Positions 18,537-27,103 of a DNA stretch of 64,000 bases are shown here, one piece after another. The notes under the pieces are model-generated. The model did not search any database and had not been told where the DNA came from. It saw only the letters and a list, made by a program, of their open reading frames with translations. The stretch's first letter is position 1. Each line of letters begins with the position of its first letter. The position numbers and the translations under genes were made by a program. Source of the DNA: Saprospiraceae bacterium. GTDB lineage: Bacteria; Bacteroidota; Bacteroidia; Chitinophagales; Saprospiraceae. The DNA lies in assembly GCA_016715465.1 (NCBI GenBank), contig JADKAA010000029.1, forward strand, positions 682,001 through 746,000. Direction: 5' to 3'.

Positions 18537-18950
18537 CTACTTTTGATCTGATGAAATTTTTTGGCATGTACAAGTAACGATGCCCGATGCTTTTCGCGAG
18601 AATACATCTACGGTATTGACTGATTTTTTTCCCATTTTATCCAGGACTTTGTAAACACCCTCCCATTTGCAATTCCCCAGCCGGATATATGAACCCATCG
18701 GATATTCGGATAATAGGTCTCTGGAAACTGCTACAAAGGGTTCCTTAATGGAAGTTGTCCTGAGTCCGGAAGCCGTAATTCCTTTAATCCGGTATGCCGT
18801 AACTTTAACAGCAGGTAAATCCTGAGTTTGAATGGAGCGCAGTCCGGTCAATAATAACAGGCATATACACAATGACATAAAAATGACAAGTCGTCTGAAT
18901 GCCAGATCGGTGGCATTTTCATTCTTAATATATTTTCCATTGAAAATCAA
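18537..18950 (-). CDS. Membrane-anchored 3D/double-psi beta-barrel domain protein
   Basis: 137 residues. One N-terminal membrane segment (about 20-40, RLVIFMSLCICLLLLTGL) and a periplasmic domain. The domain reads VKVTAYRIKG, then EPFVAVSRDLLSEYPMGSYIRLGN and a tail KVLDKMGKKSVNTVDVFSR. This is the pattern of 3D domains (named for three aspartates) in double-psi barrel proteins such as MltA and Rpf/YabE relatives: a VAV-D/S start, PxGS/T, then VxDxxG and VDVF. The middle aspartate is present in VLDK and the last in TVDVF. A role in cell wall glycan binding or cleavage is possible but unproven. Confidence 0.6.
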   Translation of the reverse strand: MIFNGKYIKNENATDLAFRRLVIFMSLCICLLLLTGLRSIQTQDLPAVKVTAYRIKGITASGLRTTSIKEPFVAVSRDLLSEYPMGSYIRLGNCKWEGVYKVLDKMGKKSVNTVDVFSRKASGIVTCTCQKISSDQK

Positions 18951-19009
18951 CTTGTTTTAATTAATGATTTGCATAATTAACCCCAAATTCATTTTTTTTT
19001 AATAATTAC

Positions 19010-19041
19010 TTGACAATTCAATATAAATGATATTATATTTG
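19010..19041 (+). promoter_or_regulatory. Promoter-like TTG...TATATTTG with no coding gene downstream
   Basis: TTGAC at 19010-19014 and TATATTTG at 19034-19041, spacing about 21 bases, an exact -7 match. It points right, into the gap before a convergent gene, and is followed by a strong terminator at 19080-19111. Confidence 0.5.
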
Positions 19042-19046
19042 TGCCA

Positions 19047-19112
19047 GAGATAGTACTTTAATTTTTCATAGCGTTCGGGTGGCCTCGGAGGATTCTTTCT
19101 CCGGGGCTTTTT
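19047..19112 (+). ncRNA. Candidate small RNA ending in a rho-independent terminator
   Basis: The + strand promoter at 19010-19041 predicts a transcript from about 19047. A strong hairpin closes it: GCCTCGGAG pairs with CTCCGGGGC across a seven-base loop (one T-G pair), followed by six T, about 19081-19111. The transcript would be about 65 nt. It contains no obvious ORF and ends at the stop codon of the convergent metB-like gene. Evidence is positional only: promoter, hairpin and T run. It could instead be a remnant terminator. No family is recognised. Confidence 0.4.
19081..19111 (+). terminator. Rho-independent terminator, rightward
   Basis: Nine-pair GC-rich stem GCCTCGGAG/CTCCGGGGC followed by a run of T. 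The T run is only on the + strand side, so it terminates rightward transcripts, not the minus-strand genes on either side. Confidence 0.7.
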
Positions 19113-20308
19113 TATTCAAATACCTGCCCGAAATATTCCACAATGTCAGCAATGTTTTCAATGCCTACCGATACCCTGATCAGGTTTTGCGTGATTCCAA
19201 ATGATTCCCTGATCTCTTTGTCTATATTGAGATGAGAGCTGGTCGCGGGATGTAAGACAAGCGTATCTACATCACCCAGGGTTGGTGCCTGCGTGCATAA
19301 CTGTAATTTATTCATGAAACGAAAGGCATCCTGTTGTCCACCTTTTATCTTAAAACTCAGCATACCGCCAAAGGCAGACATTTGTTTTTTGGCGATGATA
19401 TGACTGGCATGGGATTCAAGACCACAATAGTTTACTTGTTCTACTGCCGGATGAAGAGACAGCCACTGGGCGAGTTCCATTGCGTTCCTGCTGTGTACAT
19501 CCATGCGCAGGGTAAGTGTTTTGAGTCCGTTGTTCAGCAACCATGCATCCCAGGCATTACAGGTGCCACCCATTAATTTGAGCGTTGTTTTAATTTTAAC
19601 CTTTGCATCGTCATCTGTTCCGATGATGATGCCGGAAATTGAGTTTCCGTGTCCATTGAGGTATTTGGTGGCAGAGTGGATGATAAAATCGATGCCAAAT
19701 TTTAAGGGTTGTTGGAGGTAAGGCGTACAGAAAGTATTGTCAATGATGGTGATAAGTCCTTTTTCTTTGGCAAAGGCGCTGATGGCTTCCAGGTCCACAC
19801 AATCCAGCATGGGATTGGAAGGTGTTTCCAGATAAATCGCTTTGATGGCAGGATTTTCAGATACAATGGATCTCAAAGTGTCGGTATCAGTGTGCCGGGT
19901 ATAGATCGGATTTATGCCATGCCGAAGCATCACTTTATTAAATAGTTCGGTAGTACCCCCATAGATATTGGCCTGGGTAAGGATGGAATCTCCACTGTCA
20001 CAAATAGCATAACAAAGGGTGCTTATGGCCGACATACCTGAAGAAGTCATAAAAGCAAAGGGCTCCAACTGCGTATCCAGGGCTTCCAAACCTGCAACCT
20101 TGGCTGCAACGGTATCAATGGTTGGATTGCCATACCTGGAATACACATGTCCCTGCTTTTTCCCGGTGAAAATCTCCACACTTTCTTCCACCTCATCAAA
20201 GACAAAAGATGAAGTTGCATAAACGGGCAGTTGATGAGGTGTGGTGGTTTTTGTATCTTTATGCTCTTTAACACATAATGACTGAAAAGACAAATTACGC
20301 TTACTCAT
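19112..20308 (-). CDS. Cys/Met metabolism PLP-dependent enzyme (cystathionine gamma-synthase/lyase or methionine gamma-lyase)
   Basis: 398 residues from ATG 20308 (MSKRNLSFQSLCVKEHKD); the longer open frame upstream lacks homology and would overlap the divergent gene. Seen: VYSRYGNPTIDTVAAKVAGLE, SSGMSAIS, NIYGGTTELF, YLETPSNPMLDCVDLEAI, the PLP lysine in IIHSATKYLNGHGNSISG, and the C-terminal LGDVDTLVLHPATSSH. This is the trans-sulfuration fold. The exact reaction cannot be fixed from sequence; gamma-lyase and gamma-synthase are both possible. A minus -7 element at 20336-20329 supports the start. Confidence 0.9.
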   Translation of the reverse strand: MSKRNLSFQSLCVKEHKDTKTTTPHQLPVYATSSFVFDEVEESVEIFTGKKQGHVYSRYGNPTIDTVAAKVAGLEALDTQLEPFAFMTSSGMSAISTLCYAICDSGDSILTQANIYGGTTELFNKVMLRHGINPIYTRHTDTDTLRSIVSENPAIKAIYLETPSNPMLDCVDLEAISAFAKEKGLITIIDNTFCTPYLQQPLKFGIDFIIHSATKYLNGHGNSISGIIIGTDDDAKVKIKTTLKLMGGTCNAWDAWLLNNGLKTLTLRMDVHSRNAMELAQWLSLHPAVEQVNYCGLESHASHIIAKKQMSAFGGMLSFKIKGGQQDAFRFMNKLQLCTQAPTLGDVDTLVLHPATSSHLNIDKEIRESFGITQNLIRVSVGIENIADIVEYFGQVFE

Positions 20309-20328
20309 GATTTTCTTTTTTATCCGGC

Positions 20329-20336
20329 CAAAATTA
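20329..20336 (-). promoter_or_regulatory. -7 element TAATTTTG for the PLP enzyme
   Basis: Reads TAATTTTG on the minus strand, 20 bases before ATG 20308. It abuts the ATG of the divergent outer-membrane protein gene. Confidence 0.45.
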
Positions 20337-21086
20337 ATGAAAATTGGCTTGCTTACCTGCATTAACCTTACATGGCTCGTTTTTGCCATGGCACAGATGC
20401 CTGATACCATTGACCAACCGCCTCCAGAAACTCTTGAGACGGGCGCAAATGACAGTGGTGGTTTAGTCAACTTTCTGAGCGTTCAGCTGGGAAGTATGAG
20501 TCCACAATCGGCGTTTGCCGGCAAAGTGCCGGAACATAAATTTCAATTTGGTGTTTCCTATTACAGGCAGATGATAAAAGAAAAACCATTGTTTTTGGGC
20601 GTTGATTTTACGTATGTCACTTTAAGTCATTACGGAACGGAAATTCCATTTGAGCAAGACGGTGAAACCGTATTTTGGGACGTAAGTACCACGTCATCCA
20701 TGATTACCTTGGATATAACGTCCAGGTATTATCTCCCACTCAAAGTTTTGACCGTCGATCTCTTTGCAGAATTTAATGCCGGATTTAATTGGATGCATAC
20801 ATCCACTTCTTTCACCCCTCCCGACGATGAAGAAGCGGCGGAAACAAACAATAACAAAAATGACTTAGTCGGCAAATATGGAATTACGGGTGGTCTTCAT
20901 ATCCCCTTAGCCTCATCTTCTTATTTACAGTTCAGGCTGGGATATCATCCTGGATTGTCTGCTTATTATTTTACATTAAAAGATTCCATTACGCCTCCGG
21001 TTGAGAGCACCATTGAAGGATTTGAACTTCAGAAAACAACAACGGACCAGCTGAAATGGGATATTGGTTATACTTTTGCATTCTAA
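20337..21086 (+). CDS. Outer-membrane beta-barrel protein, function unknown
   Basis: 249 residues from ATG 20337, with signal peptide MKIGLLTCINLTWLVFAMAQ; the earlier ATG 20307 would sit on the divergent gene start and lacks a better signal. The mature part alternates hydrophobic and polar residues and ends in Phe (DIGYTFAF), typical of outer-membrane barrels closed by a C-terminal aromatic. A loop rich in Asp, Glu and Asn lies at about residues 165-180. No enzyme motif is seen. It is nine bases from rluD, so the two may share a transcript. Confidence 0.65.
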   Translation: MKIGLLTCINLTWLVFAMAQMPDTIDQPPPETLETGANDSGGLVNFLSVQLGSMSPQSAFAGKVPEHKFQFGVSYYRQMIKEKPLFLGVDFTYVTLSHYGTEIPFEQDGETVFWDVSTTSSMITLDITSRYYLPLKVLTVDLFAEFNAGFNWMHTSTSFTPPDDEEAAETNNNKNDLVGKYGITGGLHIPLASSSYLQFRLGYHPGLSAYYFTLKDSITPPVESTIEGFELQKTTTDQLKWDIGYTFAF

Positions 21087-21095
21087 AATTTTAAA

Positions 21096-22169
21096 ATGAC
21101 ATCCATCAAAATATCGGATCTGGATAAGCAGCAGCAGGATGACCTGTATGTTCACGAGCAGTTTGTCGCAGACAAAGGTCAACGTCCGTTGAGGATTGAC
21201 AAATTTCTGATGGACCGTTTAGACCAGATTTCAAGAAACCGGGTACAAAATGCGATCAAGGCTTCCTGCATTCTGGTCAACGACAAAGAAGTAAAAGCCA
21301 ATTACAAGATAAAACCAGATGACGTAATATCTTTGGTATTACCAAGGAATCCCGATGAAAACGAAACACTGGAGCCTGAAAACATCCCCCTGAATATTAT
21401 TTACGAGGATGATGACATACTGGTTATTGACAAGCAGGCCGGGTTGGTGGTACATCCCGGTGTGGGTAACCATTCGGGCACACTGGTAAATGCCTTGTTG
21501 TATCATTTTAAAGACAAGGAGCTTCCTGTGTTACAGGGTAATGCGCCTACGAGACCTGGATTGGTGCACCGAATCGATAAAAACACTTCGGGACTGATGG
21601 TTATCGCCAAAAACGATTATGCCATGACCCATCTGGCCAGACAATTTTTTTACCACACCATAGAGCGGGAATATATTGCACTGGTATGGGGAGAACCTCA
21701 ACACCAGGAAGGAACCATAGTCGGTCATATTGGACGCCACCCTACCCACCCAAAAAGGTTTTATGTGTATCCTGAAGGTGACCAGGGCAAACACGCCATC
21801 ACCCATTATGAAGTGGTAGAAAGACTCTATTATGTCAGCCTGGTAAAGTGCCGGCTTGAAACAGGCCGGACGCACCAGATAAGGGTACACATGAAATACA
21901 AAGGACATACCCTGTTCAATGATGACCGTTACGGGGGTGACAAGATTTTGAAAGGCACTATTTTTTCCAAATACAAACAATTTGTAGAAAACTGCTTTCA
22001 ATTACTTCCCAGACAGGGCCTTCATGCCCGGGTACTTGGATTTGTCCACCCAACCACCGAAAAACCGATGCGTTTTGAGACCACCCTGCCAGCGGATATG
22101 GAAGCCGCACTTGATAAATGGAGAAACTATGTTAAAAGCAGAAAAGAAACAGTCGCAGAAGTCATATGA
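21096..22169 (+). CDS. rluD: RluA-family 23S rRNA pseudouridine synthase
   Basis: 357 residues. The N-terminal S4 RNA-binding domain reads RNRVQNAIKASCILVNDKEVKANYKIKPDDVISL. The catalytic domain has LVHRIDKNTSGLMVIAKND with the catalytic Asp, then EREYIALVWG and LETGRTHQIRVHMKYKGHTLFNDDRYGG, all RluA-family marks. By similarity to RluD, likely targets are uridines 1911/1915/1917 in helix 69 of 23S rRNA, but RluC-like activity cannot be excluded. The 3' end overlaps the next gene (ATGA). Confidence 0.93.
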   Translation: MTSIKISDLDKQQQDDLYVHEQFVADKGQRPLRIDKFLMDRLDQISRNRVQNAIKASCILVNDKEVKANYKIKPDDVISLVLPRNPDENETLEPENIPLNIIYEDDDILVIDKQAGLVVHPGVGNHSGTLVNALLYHFKDKELPVLQGNAPTRPGLVHRIDKNTSGLMVIAKNDYAMTHLARQFFYHTIEREYIALVWGEPQHQEGTIVGHIGRHPTHPKRFYVYPEGDQGKHAITHYEVVERLYYVSLVKCRLETGRTHQIRVHMKYKGHTLFNDDRYGGDKILKGTIFSKYKQFVENCFQLLPRQGLHARVLGFVHPTTEKPMRFETTLPADMEAALDKWRNYVKSRKETVAEVI

Positions 22170-23194
22170 TTGATCAAACTACCCTCACACAAAGGATCGA
22201 TACCCTTGGCTATCTTTGGGATTTTCTTCAGAATTTGGAAGAGGAAGAAACGCTCGAAATGATGGATCAGGCCTATGCGGAGAATCCCTGGTTTACCAGA
22301 GATAACATCAGACTGGCACTTGAAGGAATCCGCGACGAATTTCTGGAACCCGGGAAACTGAACCAATGGATCAAACCTTATGACATAACAGTAAGAAAAC
22401 CTCAAAGGGTTGGACTTATTCTTGCGGGAAATATTCCGGCGGTAGGATTTCATGATTTGTTATGCTGCTTTGTAAGCGGCGCTGTAGCTTTGCTCAAATA
22501 TGCCGAAAAGGATAAAGTAATTCTGCCATTTTTACTTAAAAAGATGACGGAAAGATACCCAGCCATTGGCAGCCATTTTGAAGTGGTAGAAAGATTGAAG
22601 GACATGGATGCAGTGATTGCGACCGGATCTGACAATTCGGCCCGATATTTTAATGCCTATTTTGGCAAATATCCACACATCATCCGGAAAAACAGGAACG
22701 GAGTAGCGATCCTAACCGGTGAAGAAAGTGAATCGGATCTACTGGCACTGGGTAGAGATATTTTTAGTTTTTTTGGACTGGGGTGCAGGAATGTTTCAAA
22801 GATTTATGTGCCAAAGGGATATGATTTGACACGGATACTCGAGGTTTTACATCAATATAATGAGCTGGCGAACCACAACAAATACAAAAACAACTTCGAC
22901 TACAATGTCGCCTTATTTTTAATCAACAGGGTTCCCTACCTCAACAATGGATGTTTGATTTTACTGGAAGATGAAAGATTTGCTTCCAGGATTGCTACGC
23001 TGCATTATGGTTATTACCAGGACAGCCAAACACTTCAGGAAGAATTAACCCACCATCGCGATCGGATTCAATGCCTGGTATCTTTGGAGGAAGTAGAGGG
23101 ATTTACCCACTTCCATTTTGGCGAGGCACAACTGCCAAGTCTCGCTGATTATGCCGATGGCATCGACACCATGGCATTTCTGAATCGCAAGTAA
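22166..23194 (+). CDS. LuxC-like acyl-CoA reductase family protein
   Basis: 342 residues of the LuxC/aldehyde-dehydrogenase fold. Seen: RVGLILAGNIPAVGFHDLLCCF (nucleotide-binding loop), AVIATGSDNSARYFNAYFGKYPHIIRKNRNG, and FFGLGCRNVSKIYVP, in which Cys207 matches the acyl-accepting catalytic cysteine. LuxC reduces activated fatty acids to aldehydes. A LuxE-like acyl synthetase lies 13.6 kb away at 36760-37746, so the organism may run a fatty aldehyde or acyl-protein pathway. No luxA/B are present. It is coupled to rluD (ATGA), two bases before nth. Confidence 0.82.
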   Translation: MIDQTTLTQRIDTLGYLWDFLQNLEEEETLEMMDQAYAENPWFTRDNIRLALEGIRDEFLEPGKLNQWIKPYDITVRKPQRVGLILAGNIPAVGFHDLLCCFVSGAVALLKYAEKDKVILPFLLKKMTERYPAIGSHFEVVERLKDMDAVIATGSDNSARYFNAYFGKYPHIIRKNRNGVAILTGEESESDLLALGRDIFSFFGLGCRNVSKIYVPKGYDLTRILEVLHQYNELANHNKYKNNFDYNVALFLINRVPYLNNGCLILLEDERFASRIATLHYGYYQDSQTLQEELTHHRDRIQCLVSLEEVEGFTHFHFGEAQLPSLADYADGIDTMAFLNRK

Positions 23195-23195
23195 G

Positions 23196-23822
23196 ATGAG
23201 AAAAAAAGAAAAGGCAGCCCTGATTGCGCAAATGCTGGAGGATTTATTTCCGGAAACAGATGTCCCCTTACTCCACAAAGACCCTTATACCCTGCTCATT
23301 GCGGTGTTGCTCTCAGCACAATGCACCGATGAGCGGGTAAATAAAGTGAGTCCATTGCTTTTTACCAGGGCAGACACCCCCGGGAAAATGATTAAACTTG
23401 AAGTGGGGGAAATAGAAGACATCATCAGACCCTGCGGGCTGTCCCCCGCCAAATCAAAAGCCATCAAATCATTGTCTGGAATATTGCTGGAAAAATATCA
23501 GGGCAAAGTGCCTGCAGATTTTGATGCATTGGAGTCACTACCCGGGGTTGGTCATAAAACAGCCTCTGTGGTCATGTCTCAGGCATTTGGTGTGCCGGCT
23601 TTTCCGGTTGATACCCATATCCACCGGCTGGCGGCCCGCTGGGGATTATCTTCCGGAAAAAACGTAGTCCAAACAGAAAACGACCTCAAAAAATTATTTC
23701 CAAAAGAAAGCTGGAACCAATTGCACCTTCGCATCATTTTTTATGGCCGAAAATACTGTCCGGCAAGGGGGCATATCATCGCAGCTTGTCCCATATGCAG
23801 TTTGTTTGGAAAAAAAACATAA
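23196..23822 (+). CDS. nth: Endonuclease III
   Basis: 208 residues. DNA glycosylase/AP lyase for oxidised pyrimidines. The helix-hairpin-helix is LESLPGVGHKTASVVMSQAFG, with catalytic Lys121 and Asp139 (FPVDTHIHRLAARWG). The C-terminal Fe-S loop is unusual: CPARGHIIAACPICSLFGKKT has three cysteines (spacing 9 and 2), and the fourth cysteine of the classic four-cysteine loop is missing. It starts one base after the LuxC-like gene ends, so it is probably cotranscribed. Confidence 0.93.
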   Translation: MRKKEKAALIAQMLEDLFPETDVPLLHKDPYTLLIAVLLSAQCTDERVNKVSPLLFTRADTPGKMIKLEVGEIEDIIRPCGLSPAKSKAIKSLSGILLEKYQGKVPADFDALESLPGVGHKTASVVMSQAFGVPAFPVDTHIHRLAARWGLSSGKNVVQTENDLKKLFPKESWNQLHLRIIFYGRKYCPARGHIIAACPICSLFGKKT

Positions 23823-24007
23823 AAAGGCCCCTGGCAAAATAGCCCTACACTTTTGGACAATACACAAAGAAAATGTGAGCAGGATTGTATAAATATCTTA
23901 CAATTGTCGGACACGTTGAATAATCGCTAAATACCAAACTGATTTAAGCCATCCTGACTTTTTGATTTACCGGATAAGTTCTATCTTGGAACCTTAAAAC
24001 GTGCAAA

Positions 24008-26503
24008 ATGGCCCGATTGAATTCAACCCTATTTTACGGTACACTCATTTTACTTATATACGGATGTTTTGACCGCTCCCATAATCCTAAACCTACTGAG
24101 GTGCTGGAAACTATGGAAGACGGTAATCATGGGGAAGCGAGGCAGAAATGGCTGACAGACATCCATGGAGGTCCCCAGTCAAACTGGCAGCAAATCGAAT
24201 ACGAAAACAACCTTATTAGGCTGGCAGATCCACAATATGCCAATAGCCCTAAGAGAGATGGCGAAGAAGTTTTTGCCAACGGAGCAGTGTCTGGTAAATG
24301 GGTGGAGCGGGGCAGCAACAACCAGGCGGGTTCTGTGATGAATGTTTTGTATCACAAAGAAGCAGACGAACTTTATGCCATTGGGGCCGGGGGACCTTTG
24401 TTTAAAGGAGGTCTGAGTGGTTTTACCTGGGAACTGGTCAATGACGATTACCGTTTTGACCATGCGCTGCTGGAGGTGGTCATCTTGCCGGACTTAACTA
24501 CACGCCTGGTATCCGGCATTTCCGGTTCACCTCATTACAGTGATGATGGAGGGTTGACATGGATAAAGTCAAGTGGCGTTGACGGAGGAAACATGCATAC
24601 GGGACTGATGGCGGATGGCATCATCTACCTGCTCGCTAAAAAAGGAGGGGGTAACTACATCCTATATTCCAGTGAAGATGGGAAGACCTATAAAAACCGC
24701 AAGATATTTGACACCTCAGACGGACGCAACCTCGCGCTATGTAAAGCATCGGATGGAAAGGCCATTTACCTTATAGAACAAAGGGATGTGGACAAAAGTC
24801 ACCTCTATACCATACGCAACAGGGCATCTGCGATGGAGCTGAAAACCCCGGTTAGTAGCCTCGGCTTTGGGGGGAAGGTGGCAGGGCCAACATACAAAGT
24901 GCGATCAAAGGCGCGGATACCACACTATATGCATTTAACGAAGACTTGATGTTGCAAGCCAGTAAAGATCATGGTATAAGCTGGCAAAACATTTCTAAAC
25001 TGCCATCAAGCCCTGGAATGTTGGCCTGTTTGTACCCCCTTCCAATGAACGAAGGATGTTATATGGCGAAGTAAATGCCTTCAAAAGCCTGAATGGGGGA
25101 AGCAATTGGAGCAAGGTCAATGATTGGTCTGAATACTATGACAATGTCCAGAATAAATTACACGCCGACATCATGGTCATGCGCGAATTTCCGGATCCGA
25201 ATGGAAAAAATGTCGTGATCATCGGCCACCATGGAGGCATAAGCATTACCTACGACTATGGAGTTACCACCAAAAACATTACCCTCGCGGGACTCAATGT
25301 AAGTCAGTATTACGATGCAAGGTCCTATCCACCTGATCCGGACTGGATCTTTGCAGGTTCGCAGGACCAGGGCATGCAAAGAGGTTATTCCATTGATGAA
25401 TCTATTGCTGATTTTCATCAACAAATCAGTGGGGATTACGGACACATTTCTTTTACTTCCAATGGTCGCCATATGTGGATCATGTATCCGGGAGGTGGCC
25501 TCAAATTCTTCCTTAACCCCCTAAATCAAAACGGCCCCAATACAGATTATCAAATTGAAGGAGGTAAGGAATCGGTATGGATTCCACCCATCGCGGTTGA
25601 CCCACACACCGATGAAGATATAGTCTATGTTGCCGGGGGTAGCAGCGATGCCACTAAAACCGGTGCTTATATCATAGAGGTGAAATACAACGGCAGTAAG
25701 CTCGAAGCAAAGGATATGCCTTTCGACTTTTCCGTCAGTGGGGGCAGGATTTCAGCCATTGCCATCAGTCCTGTAAATGCGGCCATCTGGTTTGTTGCCA
25801 CCGATAACGGGTACATTTACCGGTCAGAAAATAGCGGTCAGAATTTTACACTCATGCAGAAGATGACCTCCAATGCCCATTATCTCTACGGATCCTGCAT
25901 TTTACCGTCTGCCATTGACCCAAATGTAATTTATCTCTCCGGAAGCGGTTACGGATCGATAGCTCCTGTGTACGTATCAAACGACGGAGGCACCACTTTT
26001 AAAGAAATGCGCACAGGCATGCCATCTACTGTAGCATTTAATCTTGCACTGAATGTAGCAGAAGACCGTATCTATGCCGCCACAGAAGCAGGTCCCTATA
26101 TCTATGTAAAAGAGGACCAGCGGTGGTATCCATTGTCGGGAGAAAAGACACCCAATCAAACATATTGGAGTGTAGAATATGTGCCGTCATTAAAAACAGC
26201 GAGGTTTGCTACCTATGGACGTGGGGTATGGGATTTTAAGGAGTCGGAGGAAACGACGGCTATAAATGCGGTTGAGGAGCAAAGTGAAATTGTATTGTGG
26301 CCCATGCCATGCGGAGAATTTTGAACTGGAAAAGCGGGGCTAAAATTGATCAAATCACTATCTTTGACATTCGTGGAAAACAGGTAAACCATTGGAATGA
26401 GCCGGGACCTATGCTTTCCCTGGAAGGACTTCCCGGTGGATTTTATACCGCAAGGATGGATACCGGTTCACACGTTATTAGCAGGAAAATTTTTAAATTT
26501 TAG
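24008..26503 (+). CDS. Secreted BNR/sortilin-like repeat protein with type IX sorting tail (several frameshifts)
   Basis: Signal peptide ending in a lipobox-like LLIYGC, then Asp-box/BNR repeats. Copies include YSDDGGLTW, YSSEDGKTY, ASKDHGISWQ, KSLNGGSNWSKV, YRSENSGQNF and VSNDGGTTFKEM. Such repeats form beta-propellers of the sortilin or sialidase type. The C-terminal part reads KIDQITIFDIRGKQVNHW ... GGFYTARM ... SRKIFKF, a type IX secretion sorting domain. The frame breaks near 24885, near 25015, and twice at 26320-26345; each flank continues in another frame. Full product is about 830 residues. It is probably surface-exposed; no substrate can be named. Confidence 0.72.
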
Positions 26504-26506
26504 TAT

Positions 26507-27040
26507 ATGAAACAATTATTGGGAGTGGGGTCCAGAATCAAACATCCCGCCTATGGAGACGGAGTCGTAATTGGCATAGATGTGGCTGCCTATAAAATGT
26601 GTTTTATGCATTATGGATTGAAGCACATTGGAAAAGATACCAGCCAATGGGAGATTATTGAAGCCATAGAACCAGATGAGCCTATAACCTATACAGAAGC
26701 TGAAAAATCTCTGGTGAAAATCATCAGGGCTTTTTCTGACATCACTGAGGTAGTGCCTTTGGGGGACCGATGGACCGGTGGTGTGATGATATTAAAACCT
26801 GAAGACCCCAGCCTAAAGCCAAAAGAAATTCCCATCGATGCTTTTTTTCATAAAATAGTGATGGTTCGGGACAGGTTGAGGGTTATGGAACAACGCATCA
26901 ACAGCAGCAAGTTGGAAGATGAAGACAAGGTCAACCTGCAACAATACATAACGAGAATCTACGGAAGTCTCACTACCTTTAATGTTTTATTTAAACACAA
27001 AGAAGACCAGTTTGTAGGAGACAAAGGAAGTGGGGACTGA
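26507..27040 (+). CDS. Conserved hypothetical protein with an N-terminal CarD/UvrD-tail-like barrel
   Basis: 177 residues, starting three bases after the BNR gene. The N-terminal 45 residues (VGSRIKHPAYGDGVVIGID ... MCFMHYGLKHI) resemble the small Tudor/SH3-like barrel of CarD and of UvrD/PcrA C-terminal tails, which contact RNA polymerase. The rest is alpha-helical, charged, with no signal peptide or membrane segment. It is cytoplasmic, so its position after a secreted protein gene may be incidental. I do not recognise a function. Confidence 0.55.
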   Translation: MKQLLGVGSRIKHPAYGDGVVIGIDVAAYKMCFMHYGLKHIGKDTSQWEIIEAIEPDEPITYTEAEKSLVKIIRAFSDITEVVPLGDRWTGGVMILKPEDPSLKPKEIPIDAFFHKIVMVRDRLRVMEQRINSSKLEDEDKVNLQQYITRIYGSLTTFNVLFKHKEDQFVGDKGSGD

Positions 27041-27103
27041 TGCCTATTGGCCGATTTTTCGGAACATTCAGGGATCTTTTTCATTATACCCAATATACAA
27101 AGT

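Noticed and set aside
19112..20470. 452-codon version of the PLP enzyme
   Set aside because: The first 54 codons overlap a divergent signal-peptide gene and lack homology; a -7 element fits ATG 20308.
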